Below, piece after piece: positions 1-10,599 of a DNA stretch of 64,000 nucleotides; position 1 is the stretch's first letter; every line of letters begins with the position of its first letter. The stretch spans positions 15,845,973 to 15,909,972 of the forward strand of contig CM054158.1 in assembly GCA_028751875.1 (NCBI GenBank). The letters run 5' to 3'. Source of the stretch: Rapana venosa. Taxonomy: Eukaryota > Mollusca > Gastropoda > Neogastropoda > Muricidae. The notes beneath the pieces were generated by a model, which saw only the letters and a list, made by a program, of their open reading frames with translations, was not told the origin of the DNA and made no database searches. Made by a program: the position numbers and the translations under genes.

Positions 1-1459
1 CCGGGAACCCCAAAAGGCGGGGGACCGCAAAAAAAAAGTCAGAAAAGCGGCCCCCCAAAAAAACCTTAAAAGGAAAAAAAAGACCTTTTAAAACATCTGC
101 CCCAACAAAGAAACGGCGATCCCACAGGAAACAAGACCGAAAAGCAAAAAGGGAACCCTCTTCAAAAAAAAACCTAAAAAATCCCCATATTTGGGGAAAA
201 GAAAGAACAATTTTCAAATCAAATAAAGGGTCTACAAACCCCTTTCACAACCCAAGAAGAAAAAATGAATTTGGACGCCCCCCCCCCCCAAAACCGCCCC
301 CCCATCTCGGGGAAACCAATGGCAAAGGGGGAAAAAACGCAAATTTGGGAAAAAAGAAAGGACCAAGAATGTCGGCATACCGCGCCAGCCAAAGGAACCC
401 CCCACCATGTCCCCATGTTTCCCCCCACCCGCCCAACACCGGGAAAAGTATGAGAAATCAAATTTTTTCAAAAAGAGCCAGGGCTTTATTTGGCAAAAAC
501 AAGAATGGGCCCCGGATTTTTTTAAAACCAGGAAAACCCCAAAAAATTTTTTATTTTTAAAAAGGACCCCTTAAGGATGTTTTTCTCCAGCCGGTTTTTA
601 AGGTTTTTGATAAAAATCCTTAATATTTTCTATTTGTTTTGATTTTTTTTTAACCAAAAGTTGTCTAAATCTTTTTATTTTTCTAAAGGGTAAATAATTA
701 ATTTTTTGTGGGCTTCCAAAATTTTGGTTTAGTTTTTAATTTAAAAATCATTGTGAAAAAACCAAAAAATAAAAGTTTCCCCTTGTTTAAAAGGTTCATG
801 TCCTTTTTGGTTTATGTTTACCCGTCCTCGGATTTTTGGGATTTCTGAATTAAAAAAAAATTTTTTAAATGGGCTAAATTTTGTTAATTTTTTTTTTTTT
901 ACAATAAAATTCAAAATAAAACCCGTTTTTTCTTTTCAATAAAAAAGGGAAATATATAAATGAAGAACCCCTGAAAAAATTGGGTAATTTCAAAAGGTTG
1001 ATCTGAAAAATCATTGTTTATTTAAAAAATTTAAAAGTCCCCATTTCAAACCCAAAGGGGAAAAAAAAATATAAACTAAATTTAAATGTGAAATTTTGCA
1101 AAATTTTAAATCTTTTTTTTTTAAAATCAATAACTATCACTTTCACAATACACTATTCATAAAAAGCTCTAAAAACAAAGGGAAAATACAGCCAAAACAG
1201 TAGATACCAAAAATAAAGTATAGAATTCTTTAAAAATTTTATAGCAAAAATTTTTTTCCCTTTTAAAACACTGTTCTGATGCTAGAGTCCTGGGGGTAGC
1301 AATATACTGCTAATAAGCTGCTAATCACAACAGTCAATTTTTTTCAAAACAAGCAGACTTTCTTGTAAAAACCAGCAATATAGCTGCTAACACAAAAATC
1401 CAAAAGTTACAGTCCCAACAGACTGCTTTATAAAACCCGCAATTACACAACAAAAAACA

Positions 1460-2115
1460 TCAACATACATACATACATACATACATACATACATACATAC
1501 AAAAACATAAATACAAAATCAAAATACAAATACATCAAACAACAAAACCCTACCTTTCATACAAACCTACAAAACCCCAAATACAACAAAAAAAATCATA
1601 CAAACTACATACACATTACATAACACATACATACAAAACAGGGATACATACAAAACATTAACCCCTACAACATACATCATACCCTAACATAATTTCATAA
1701 CATACAAAAACATACATACAAAAACATACATACATAAAAACACACATACATATAAAACTGCTACATACATACACTTTTAAAAAGACATACAAGAAAACAA
1801 ACATACATACCCACCTACAAAACATACATACATCATCATACATACATACATACAAAACCCCCATACATACATACATTCAAACATACATACATTATACTAA
1901 TACAGACTAACCCTACTACATAATACAAAAAACTCAAACATAATACAACATACAACATACAACATACAACCACCCACAACATACATACCTACTACATAAA
2001 CATACATACAATTTATGCATACAGGGATGCATCAAGCATACATACATTTCAAAACTACCAAAAAAAACTTACATTACCAAAAATACATACCTACATAATA
2101 CATAAAGCATACACA
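1460..2115. repeat. CATA-rich simple repeat region
   Basis: Imperfect (CATA)n/(ACATA)n sequence runs over about 650 bases, with the cleanest stretch near 1,466-1,500 and blocks near 1,690-1,880. A similar short block is at 3,120-3,185. An (AAT)n tract at 2,119-2,150 follows and probably belongs to the adjacent LINE tail. No gene is seen. Confidence 0.8.
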
Positions 2116-2189
2116 AAAATAATAATAATAATAATAATAAAAATAAAAAAAATTTAAAAATAATAAAAAATTAAAAAATTGGGAAATTT

Positions 2190-2750
2190 TTATAGGCCGA
2201 ATCTTTTAAAAAAGACAAAAAACGAAACGCTTGCACCCCAAATCATTTAGCGCATGCAACTTTCCAAATATAAAAAAAGAACATATTTCAAAAATTTTTG
2301 CACTGTATGTACACCCCAAAACACACAAAAAAACACACACACCCACACCCCACACACCCCACACACACACACAACCCCACACACACACACACACACACAA
2401 ACCCCGAAACAAATTAGGGGATGAAGGATGCTTTTGAAAAAGTAAAAGACGGATAAAGGAAAAGGTCCGGGAGGAAATAAAATGGTTTTTTTAGGGTGGA
2501 TTTTTAAGGTATCAAATGAAAAGGGTTTTTTGGGGAAGTGAAAAGGGGGGAGGTCATTTCCCGAGACGGACCAGAAACAGAAAAAGATTTGACAGCCAAC
2601 AGTGGGTTTTTTTGAATCTGGGGGTTTTGAAAGCACAAATATCGCAGCGAACGAAGGGAACGGGAAGGAGTGTACCGGTAAAACAGTTACAAAAATAAAT
2701 GGGCGATTTGTGGAGACATTTGAAAAAGAGGGGGAAATTTATTTAAACTT
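2190..2750 (-). mobile_element. CR1-like LINE 3' end, distorted copy
   Basis: Read on the minus strand this is the end of a CR1-like LINE: the last part of ORF2, a 3' UTR with an internal GT microsatellite (CA on plus, about 2,330-2,400), then the terminal tail that ends in an AAT tract. It aligns by eye with the clean copy at 33,815-34,330, for example the shared words ccaacagtgg and gtggagacatttga. The copy lies in the distorted block, so its reading frame cannot be judged. Confidence 0.7.
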
Positions 2751-2884
2751 TTTTCTTTGGAGAAAAAAAACAAACAACACAAAATACATACAAACATCCA
2801 TACAACCATACATCTAAAAAAACCATCCATACAAACATACAAACATCCCTAAACACATACACATACACACACACAAACATACCC

Positions 2885-3110
2885 TAAACCTTCGAAAGAA
2901 CTATAAAACCCAGGTCCCGTGTCAACGCACGCAGAATATCTTGCGCACACGTTAAATCCTTTTTCGCTTTTTGTAAAGGAAGGCCCCTTTGTGCCTGTTT
3001 TGGGCAGATGACAGAAATTTACAAAAACCACATTGACCCGGGGGCTGGATGTAAAAAACACATAAGTGCTTATTTTCCCTTATCCCCCGAATAAAAGGAA
3101 AGAAAAAAAA
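2885..3110 (+). mobile_element. SINE family 1, partial, distorted
   Basis: The stretch matches the body of the tRNA-headed SINE seen cleanly at 60,125-60,420: acgcagaatatcttgcgcac, then cagatgacagaaatttac, then ctggatgtaaaaaacacat and the stem-like cataagtgcttat. The tRNA head is missing or unreadable. Runs of extra bases mark the same damage as the rest of the block. Confidence 0.75.
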
Positions 3111-3489
3111 AAAACCCCCCAAACATACATACATAAAACATCAAAATAAAATACAACAACAAACACAAAAACACAAACATACATAAAATAACCCGCATTT
3201 CAGACATGCCCCACCACAGGGAAAGGACCCGAGGCCCGTGCAAACCCTCAATTTACCTTTTCTTCATGCCCCCTTCACTTTATCCCTTTTATTTCATTGC
3301 TCTTCCCCGTCCTGGGCATGTCAAATCTTGCCCGTCACATCACGTTCAACCCAAAGTTTTTTCAGGACTTTTTCCCCGCACCACAAGGCCAAAATGTGTC
3401 GTAACCTCCAGCGCAGTAAAGCTTCCCCTTTTTTTGGGCTGCAGGGTACAAACATCACAAAACCCCCCTAAAAGAGCAAGAGTTGGCGT

Positions 3490-3912
3490 GTTGACAGGGA
3501 AAGTGGGGCTGAGGAGAGAGAGAGGAAAAAGAGAGAGAGGGGAGAGAGAAAAAGGGGAAAAGAGGGGAGAGAGAGAGAGAGGAGAGAGAGGGGAGAAAAG
3601 AGAGGAGGAGCGAAAAGAGGAGATTAAAAAAAAAAAATTAATGTATTATTTTTTTGGGGGATAATGGAAATACACCATGTGCTTTTTTACATTTTTCATC
3701 CGTCCCCGGGATGTTCGGTTTTGTAAATTTTTTTTCATCCAAAAGAGAGAAAAGAGGGGAAGAAGGGGAGGAAAAAGGGGAGAGAGAGAGAGAAGGGGAG
3801 AAAGGAAAGAGAAAAGGGGAGGGGGAGAAGAGGTTTTAGAGAAAAAAGAAATGGGGAGAGAAAAAAAGAAAAAGTGGGGGGGGGGGGGGGAAGAAAAGAG
3901 AGAGGAGAGAGG

Positions 3913-3957
<45 letters not shown>

Positions 3958-3990
3958 AAAGAGAAAAAAGAAAGGGGGGGAGATGGGGGG
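3490..3990. repeat. Polypurine tract (GA-rich)
   Basis: Nearly pure purine sequence on the plus strand, mostly GAGA and GGGG words, runs about 3,490-3,640 and 3,740-3,990. The gap between is a SINE-1 fragment. Long open frames rich in R, E, G and K on one strand and S, L, P and F on the other are products of the composition, not genes. Confidence 0.85.
3645..3740 (-). mobile_element. SINE family 1 3' fragment, distorted
   Basis: On the minus strand this short piece carries the SINE-1 3' words: a lysine-codon-like run, gcacatggtg, and the terminal tattatcc. It splits the surrounding polypurine tract. Confidence 0.55.
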
Positions 3991-4439
3991 GGCCGGAAAT
4001 TTATAGGCTCAGAAGTCAGGGCTGTAAAAAGCGGGGGCCAATGCATGTGTGTGTATATAAAAAGGGGCCCCGGCCTGCAGCCACCCCTCAGACTTCAGCT
4101 TTCCTCTGTCTCCGTGTTCTTCCCCAGTGTCCGCCCCCTCTGCCGTCCCGCAGCTGACCACACAGGTCTGACCCATCGCTGACCAAGGGCCCGCCCAGGG
4201 AACACTCAGGTGGCGCGGGCCCACCTTTATCCCTTCTCCCTTCCTTCCCTTTCCTTTAAAACCCTCTGTCCCCCCCCCCGACTGACCGACTGACCATGAA
4301 AATGGCTGGGACCGGGGCTGGGCCTTGGGTCCCCCGCAGGCCTGTTCCACGGGTGACCTGTAAACCAGGGGGTTCCCCGGGGAGTGTTTGGGGAGCCACA
4401 GCGCGGCGTCCGTAAGCCCGTTGGGGCCCCCGCTTTCTA

Positions 4440-4485
4440 ACACCCTTGTAGTTGATGTTGTTGTTGTTGTTGTTGTTGTTGTTGC
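4440..4485. repeat. (GTT)n microsatellite
   Basis: A run of about 10 gtt units. The flanking 3,990-4,840 is clean sequence without a gene I can support. Confidence 0.9.
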
Positions 4486-4849
4486 GGGTAAGTTTGTATT
4501 CTTGTCTTTGATTTTGCTAATGTTTCTTTGACGAACGCTCAAACAGTAACTATTGTCGTCTCTCATATTGAGTGAAATTCCGTTGCGCTGCCGTTAAGCG
4601 CCTGTCAAGTCATGCCCAGCACATTCAACTCCGGTGTGGACGATATCTTTTGAGTCTTTTTTAGTAAGAAAGCAGAGAAGTGGACCGAGAAACTAGAACA
4701 TAGACAAGGAGGAGGGTACAGGAGGAAAAGGAACAAGGCAGAAACAAAGAGAGGGATAGAAAAAAGGAATTTACTGGCACAGAATTGCCAGACGGTGGGG
4801 ATGCTCTTCCATTTACAGGCCTCCAACACCTCCACGGGGGAACTGGTCA

Positions 4850-4932
4850 TCACAGTGTCTTTGTGTTCACATGACGCTGGTCTACCAGGTAGCGACTTTG
4901 CCCAATGTTGTAGCTGATAATTCCATCATAGT
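4850..4932 (-). CDS. Candidate last coding exon of an unrecognised gene
   Basis: On the minus strand a pyrimidine-rich stretch followed by an AG acceptor (AG at 4,934-4,933) opens a frame of 26 residues beginning with YDGIISYNIG, containing SRYLVDQRHVN, and ending in a double stop, TGATGA. The exon starts with two bases of a split codon. The codons look normal and there is no repeat similarity, which fits a terminal exon with its 3' UTR running to lower coordinates. No donor is needed. I do not recognise the family. Upstream exons would lie above 4,932, but none is evident before the minisatellite at 5,350, so the exon may be isolated or part of a gene with a long intron. Confidence 0.35.
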
Positions 4933-5349
4933 CTTACAAAAGAAGAAACAAAACAGCATTCACATGTGAAAAATGAAGAAATCGTTTTCGATGCAACATG
5001 TTTTTTTCCAAAAATGTTGGGTTTTTTACTATACCACCAATATATCATACAAAAGTGCATACATTTGAAAACAAAATAAATCGTCTTCACTATTTCTTCT
5101 CTGCAGATTTTAATAATTATCGTATTTCTCTTTCAACAGAAGTTAAATGGTTCGGGTTTTTGTATAATGTTAAATATTCATGAATCGAACAAGGCTTAAT
5201 ACCTATCCGTCGTTGGCCATTCTTGTGCTAAAAGAAATAAGTCAACCTTAAGTTTGGCCAAGTTATGCGCGCACGTTAAAACCTGCGAAACGAATAATGA
5301 AGAGCCTTCAGAATAAAATCTCTTGCCTTTCTGCTCCCTGCAGTGTAGC

Positions 5350-6420
5350 AGCGACATTGACACAAGAGCCACTTCATACTGGCACCAGGAGACACCAGAG
5401 CACCCCATATAACCGGCCACCAGAGACACGGAGCACCCACATACTGGCCAACAGAGAACCCACACACCGTCACCAGAGGACCCAGTGCACCCACATAACT
5501 GGCACCAGAGCACCCACATACAGGAACCAGAGCACCCGCATACTGGTACCAGGCACAAATACTGGCACCAGAGGACACAAGAGCCACCTCCACATGCGGA
5601 CACCAGATAAGAGCACCACCCAAATGATGACACCGGAGCACTCACTTACTGACACCATATTCACCCACAAAATGCCAACCAGAGCACCCACAAAATGACA
5701 CAGAGACCCACATGATGACACCAGAGCACAACAGGCGGACACAAGCAACCCAACATGCTGACACCGGAGCACTCACCCATGCAGACACCAGGAGCACCAC
5801 ATCTGCACCATGAGCACTCACATACTGGCACCAGAACTCCACAACACCGGCACCAGAGGCATAAGAGGCACCCACACACCGGCACAAGGAGCACTCGCAT
5901 ACTGGCACCAGAGCACTTCGCATATAGGCACCAGAGCACCCACATACTGACAACCGGGGACTCACATAATGACACAGAGACACCACATACTGACACGGAA
6001 GCACTAATACTGGCTCCATAGCACTCACATAATGGACACCAGGGCACCACACGCTGACACCAGAGTACTCACATACCGACGCCTGAGCACTTCCATGCTG
6101 ACACAGAGCACTCACACACACAACACACACACACACACCACTACACACACACAACCCCCCCCCTAAACACACCACACACACACACACACACAACCACACA
6201 CACACCGGCACCAGCTAGCACCCACACACCGGCACCAGAGCACACACACACCGGAACTGACCACCCACAAACGGCACCAGAGCAACAACACACACACACA
6301 CCACCGGCACCAGAGCACCCACAAACTGGCACCAGAGCACCCACACACCGGCACCAGAGCACCACAAACTGGCACCAGAGCACCCACACACCGGCACCAG
6401 AGCACCCTCAAACTGTCAAG
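5350..6420. repeat. 22-bp minisatellite with CA-rich core
   Basis: About 1 kb of degenerate tandem units near 22 bp built on tggcaccagagcacccacat. Units are mixed 5,350-6,110, interrupted by a CA-rich stretch (6,110-6,205), then more uniform 6,205-6,420. Frames on both strands stay open only because the repeat avoids stops; they read as V/C/G/S-rich strings and are not genes. Confidence 0.9.
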
Positions 6421-6477
6421 TCACTCACCGTTTGTGTTTTGTTTTCATGCTAGGCCAGGGAGACTTTCCTTGACCTT

Positions 6478-6684
6478 GCAGAAGAGGGAATACCGAGCAG
6501 AGCTTGACATGCATGCAGAGCTTGACATGCATGCAGAAGAGGGAATACCAAGCAGAGCTTGACATGCATGCAGAAGAGGGAATACCAAGCAGAGCTTGAC
6601 ATGCATGCAGAAGAGGGAATACCGAGCAGAGCTTGACATGCATGCAGAAGAGGGAATACCGAGCAGAGCTTGACATGCATGCAG
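6478..6684. repeat. 37-bp minisatellite, five full units
   Basis: Five near-identical 37-bp units (agaagagggaatacc..., ending gacatgcatgc) plus one 18-bp partial unit after the first. A/G variants at one site (accgagc or accaagc) mark unit types. Because 37 is not a multiple of three, all minus frames are open. The array ends directly in SINE-1 sequence (gggaacagatgac). Confidence 0.9.
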
Positions 6685-6945
6685 AAACGGGAACAGATGA
6701 CAAAATTTACAAACCGCATACACACGGGGACTGGATGTAAAAAAACCCAGTGTGCTTATTCCATTATCCTCGATTTAAAAAAAAGGTCATCTGAGTGATT
6801 TGATTTGTTGCTTTACAAGATTCAGCGCTATATAAATTCCATACATAATCATCATAATTATAATAATAATAATATTAATAATAATAATAACAACAACAAC
6901 AACAATAATATTAATAATAATAATAATAATTATTATTATTATTAT
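6685..6945 (+). mobile_element. SINE family 1 3' half with LINE-type tail
   Basis: SINE-1 body words (gatgacaaaatttacaaac, ggactggatgtaaaaaa, gtgtgcttattccattatc) are followed by a tail, gatttgttgctttacaag...ttcagcgctatataaattcc, which is the same tail as the CR1-like LINE in this window. An ATT/AAT/AAC microsatellite (6,855-6,945) follows as the variable 3' end. The tRNA head is absent, and the 37-bp minisatellite stands where the upstream body should be. Confidence 0.8.
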
Positions 6946-7021
6946 GCGGACTCTGCCAAAGCCTCTGACGTCATCCTCCTCCCTCAACTGCTCTGTTAAC
7001 TGCTGAAGCCTTATGAGCAAA

Positions 7022-7100
7022 CGTCGGGCGTGACACAGTGGTTAATTCCCGGGATTCCCACCTCGTGGGCAGGGATTCAAACCCCGAAGTAATCGTGGTG
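7022..7100 (+). mobile_element. tRNA-like head of a SINE-type repeat
   Basis: The sequence resembles the 5' half of a tRNA-derived SINE: an A-box-like tgacacagtgg and a B-box-like gggattcaaacccc spaced as in a tRNA promoter. It joins directly to the palindromic segment at 7,101. It is not a functional tRNA gene because no acceptor stem closes. Confidence 0.55.
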
Positions 7101-7260
7101 AGAGATAGGGTAAAAGCCGAGTCAAGCTCAACCACTTACTGTTTATCCAAAACCAGGCAACTTTTGGTCCGATTCGGCTTCGCCTCATCGTACCAAAAAC
7201 TTGCATAGTTTTATATAAAATCTAAGCAGTTTACCTTGACTCGGCTTTTACCCTATCTCT
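7101..7260. repeat. Palindromic repeat with 26-bp inverted termini (copy 1)
   Basis: The first 26 bases (7,101-7,126) are the exact reverse complement of the last 26 (7,235-7,260). The interior also folds imperfectly, with ggcaacttttggt opposite accaaaaacttgc around a centre of cggcttcgcc. A second copy in opposite orientation is at 22,584-22,735, and similarity continues beyond the palindrome into 7,261-7,350. It could be a MITE or the body of a SINE; no transposase is nearby. Confidence 0.75.
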
Positions 7261-7379
7261 CTACTAAAACTGGGAATGTAATACATATTTATTTTTGATG
7301 GGTTTTAAAATATACAATTATGGGAATTTCAGTGCTTAAAACAATATTCTTATTAACAACTTATCGACAAACTTATCAA

Positions 7380-7560
7380 GAAAATATTGCCAAGAAATTA
7401 TTATACAAAACATAATACAAGAATCTTACCAAGAACTTATCAAGAACTAGTACAAGAACTAAAACAAGAACTATATTTAGAACTTGTCAAGAATAAAAAC
7501 AAGGACCCTAACACAACTTATCAACCAAATTATCAACAACTTGTCAAGAGAAACAACAAC
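7380..7560. repeat. Short degenerate caagaact-type repeat
   Basis: Variants of caagaactt/caagaacta recur at irregular spacing. The stretch seems to continue the palindromic repeat family, as the flank of copy 2 near 22,500 has related words. From 7,560 to about 8,560 I see no gene or repeat I can name. Confidence 0.45.
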
Positions 7561-9269
7561 AATAATTTTACACAAATATACTGATAAAGATTGACAACTT
7601 GAATTGCGACGATCCTTTTGTTGATGACATCTACTGGTTATAGTCAAGAAGAATAACAATGAGAAGAGGTTTACTGGATAAGCAGGAGGAAGTTGTACTC
7701 CTCTTGCTGCTTGTGGTAAAAAACAAAGCATTACTTGGAACAGAACTAAACAGTTGAACAGGTGCAGCAGTTATCACCACTAGACATTAATAAAGTATTT
7801 TAATAGGTATATGAATCCCTTCTTTGTAGCAAAGATAGTGAAATGCCTAGGCATACTGTTATTGGTCATATGATAAAGCAACAAGTAGGGGTCTTTAATG
7901 TGGACTCAGAAGCTGACTTAGAATATGACCTCTCACAAGATCCTATTTTGTCTAGAACGTGGGCCACTTGGCAGTGATATGTATTATCCGTTTTGGCTCT
8001 CTGCTAGCACCAGTAGTGCTAGTATGATAAACATATTAAAAAACATATAAATTTTAGCCATATAGAGAAAGTTGGAAGAACAGATACACAGCCCAGAAAA
8101 AACCAACAGGAAGGGCCCCCAAAATAACCCCAGGAGAATTGCCCCGAAACCAAGGAAACAACCCTCCCTTACACATAGTGACATTCTGTAACAAAGAAAC
8201 TGGGGAGAGTTGATGAAGCTGGCCAAGAGGTTAGCGAGAATGGAATCGACAGAAAAAAACTTAGCAACCAAGCCAAAGCAAAGATCTTATCTGGGAGAAA
8301 ACATTAGAAAAACAGATGCCTATAGTAACACAGAAAAAACGACACAGCACCACCAAAAACAAACTTTCAGTCTTAACGTATACATTGTATACAGCTATGG
8401 GAATTGGTTTATACAGCCTATAGGTATGGAGCAGGCAAGCCAGCCAACAAAAAAGAACCACAAACATGAACAATAAAGCCAAAACCACAAACCACAGCCA
8501 CAACCATGCAAAGCAAACAGCCTGACAACGATCCATTCAAGATGTAATAATAGATTATAAAATAAATAATTTATACTTATGTAGGGAAATAGAGTACAGA
8601 AAAGACTGCAGTCAATTTGGTCTACACGCTGCTGTTATTGGCAGTATTTAGTGTCGGCTATACTTATGTTAGGAAGAGCTTCTAAAACATGAGGCCTGCT
8701 GATTTAGGGAAAACTAGACTTTAAGCAGCGCCATGCTAGTTTGCGGTTGGAACGCATCCATTGCTACAAAAGGACTTCCTGGTTTAAGCAGGGAATTATT
8801 CCAGAAAATATTGTCCCATATAAAAATGGCTTCTTTTAGTGATGATGGTGGTGGTGCTGTAGGTTAAGCACTTGCTTTTACAGGCTGCAACTACTTGTTT
8901 CTAAACTTATACAGACGAAAGAAGGAGGAGACATGAAATAATAAAGCAATAGAACAACTGACAGAAGCTCAGGCAGAATACGAAAGACAAAGAATTGAAC
9001 AGTTTAGACTTTATTAATGAAACTTCAGTGAACAAGGACATGCGCAAAACATCTGATGTTGACGCGGGGCCAATAAAAAGATACTACATTGTGACAGGCA
9101 AACAAATATCTCCTATTACTAAGCAAAACTTCGTGATTATTATTCAACCCACTGAAACCAGAAGACCAGGCGAGATTGCTTTTATTGTGGTGGGCATGAC
9201 AATAGTATATTTCTTAGCCACAGAAGGTTGTTAACCAACAGGCAATTTTTTAAATTTATTATATTAGAA

Positions 9270-10240
9270 CAATGGATGCCAAACTCTTAAGTTACTACAC
9301 ACCAAATGGGTACTGGGAAAGGGACTGGCGCTATTTAATAAACGAGCATTGCAGCAGGAGTAAAAAAAGGAGTGCCAAAGTAGCAAAGAAGTGGCTGTCT
9401 AAAAAACAAGCAATATGGCAGATCTATTATACCTGCACCAAGGCGCATTAATAGACCCTCCTTTATAAACATGAAAGCCAAATGATACTTAACCAAATAC
9501 AACCTTTTATACTTACCCCTGAACACAATCAGAAGAAAGAGTATAAGGAGTACTGACTGTGTTGGACGTTAGCTTCTAGGTATATTTAATGATGCAGAGC
9601 CCACTTATGAAAAGTGTGCCACTGCAAACTGCAGTTGCTTTGCAGGAAATTATAGACGTGGCCATTAAAAAATATCCGACTTATTCAGTGTGATGATGGT
9701 AAAGAGTTTAAAGGAGCATTTAAGCAGTTTGCTACTAAAGCATGGAGTAGCAATAAAAGAGGTATACCAGGCAACCACAGATCTCAAGCACTGGTTTTGA
9801 AAGTTTTAAAACAAGCTTTTTAGCAGATAAGTACTGTTTTGCATATTTCAGTACCACCAAGAAAAATCATGATCCCAGGCACACGAAATACAGAGTGGGT
9901 AAGAAGACTGCTGCAGTTTTGAGAGCAATGAACTCTGAGATACTAAAGCCATAGGTTAAACCTGTGGGACGCTATCAAAGGCAAAAACAATACAGCAAGC
10001 ACAACCAAACAACACCTTCTAAGCAACCACTAATACCCTTTGGGAAGAAACTGAGAATATCTGTTGCTCCTGGAGAAGCTGAAGCAGCGACAGTCCACAC
10101 ACGAGCAACAGATCCCATCTGGAGCATAGACACTTATGAACTAAAAAAAGTTGTGGAGATGGATCCTTCCTTTTTATTATTTGTCACTGCCTGCACCACA
10201 ACGAGGGCCTTTTGTTAGAGAGGAACTTCAGCTAGTGCCC
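9270..10240 (+). pseudogene. Integrase remnant (retroviral-type DDE)
   Basis: In the plus strand near 9,690 a frame reads QCDDGKEFKGAF, like the conserved D-x-G-x-E-F segment around the second catalytic aspartate of retroviral-type integrases used by Polintons. Downstream, around 10,110-10,240, pieces reading DPIWSIDTYELKKV and then FVREELQLV resemble the C-terminal chromo-like tail of such integrases, split by a stop at 10,216-10,218. The remains are crossed by several stops and shifts. No complete domain is left. The family call rests on two motifs and on the polymerase and ATPase remnants nearby. Confidence 0.45.
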
Positions 10241-10599
10241 CTATTACAGTCCCGTTCAGTAAGGTTAGGCCACTATTTCATCAGAATGTAAGTGCTGTAT
10301 GGTCTCAACTAACTGTTTTTTGTTACTACAATTTTATGGGAACATTCTTTGGACTAATAACTGAAGGGGTTGGACACTCTCTCATCATACTGACAACTCC
10401 TAGAATATTATTTAGCACCTTTCTTTTGTACCATGATCAAGTTTTTTTCTACTTGTGGCCAAAAAGTCTTCTGAATGTCAGCACTGTAAAAGCAGAGACA
10501 GGCATTGTTACCACTACCATAGTATGTGATAAAGAGGTAAACAATCCATGTGAGTCTCATATCAAATTTTTAAACTCGTTTATAAATGTAAAAAAAAAT

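Larger units (their letters stand above)
1..3990. other. Distorted, homopolymer-inflated sequence block
   Basis: The base pattern is unlike the clean sequence that follows: runs of A, C, G and T are expanded and single bases between runs look replaced by their neighbours. Repeats recognisable elsewhere in clean form (CR1 tail at 33,815-34,330, SINE copies at 60,125 and 61,853) occur here with exactly this kind of damage. I read it as a poorly polished assembly segment, not as divergent biology. The first 1,450 bases hold no gene I can support; they are A/T-rich homopolymer sequence. Open frames here are unreliable. Confidence 0.7.

Noticed and set aside
3677..4046. Overlapping 100-residue frames rich in R/E/G or S/L/P
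   Set aside because: They are low-complexity translations of the polypurine tract.
4009..4566. 185-residue minus frame
   Set aside because: Its threonine run comes from the GTT microsatellite. There is no domain, and composition changes at the block edge near 3,990.
5196..6411. Cysteine/valine-rich frames up to 189 residues on minus
   Set aside because: They arise from the 22-bp minisatellite and CA tracts, with several frames open at once.
6787..7020. Isoleucine-rich and asparagine-rich frames
   Set aside because: They are translations of ATT/AAT microsatellites.
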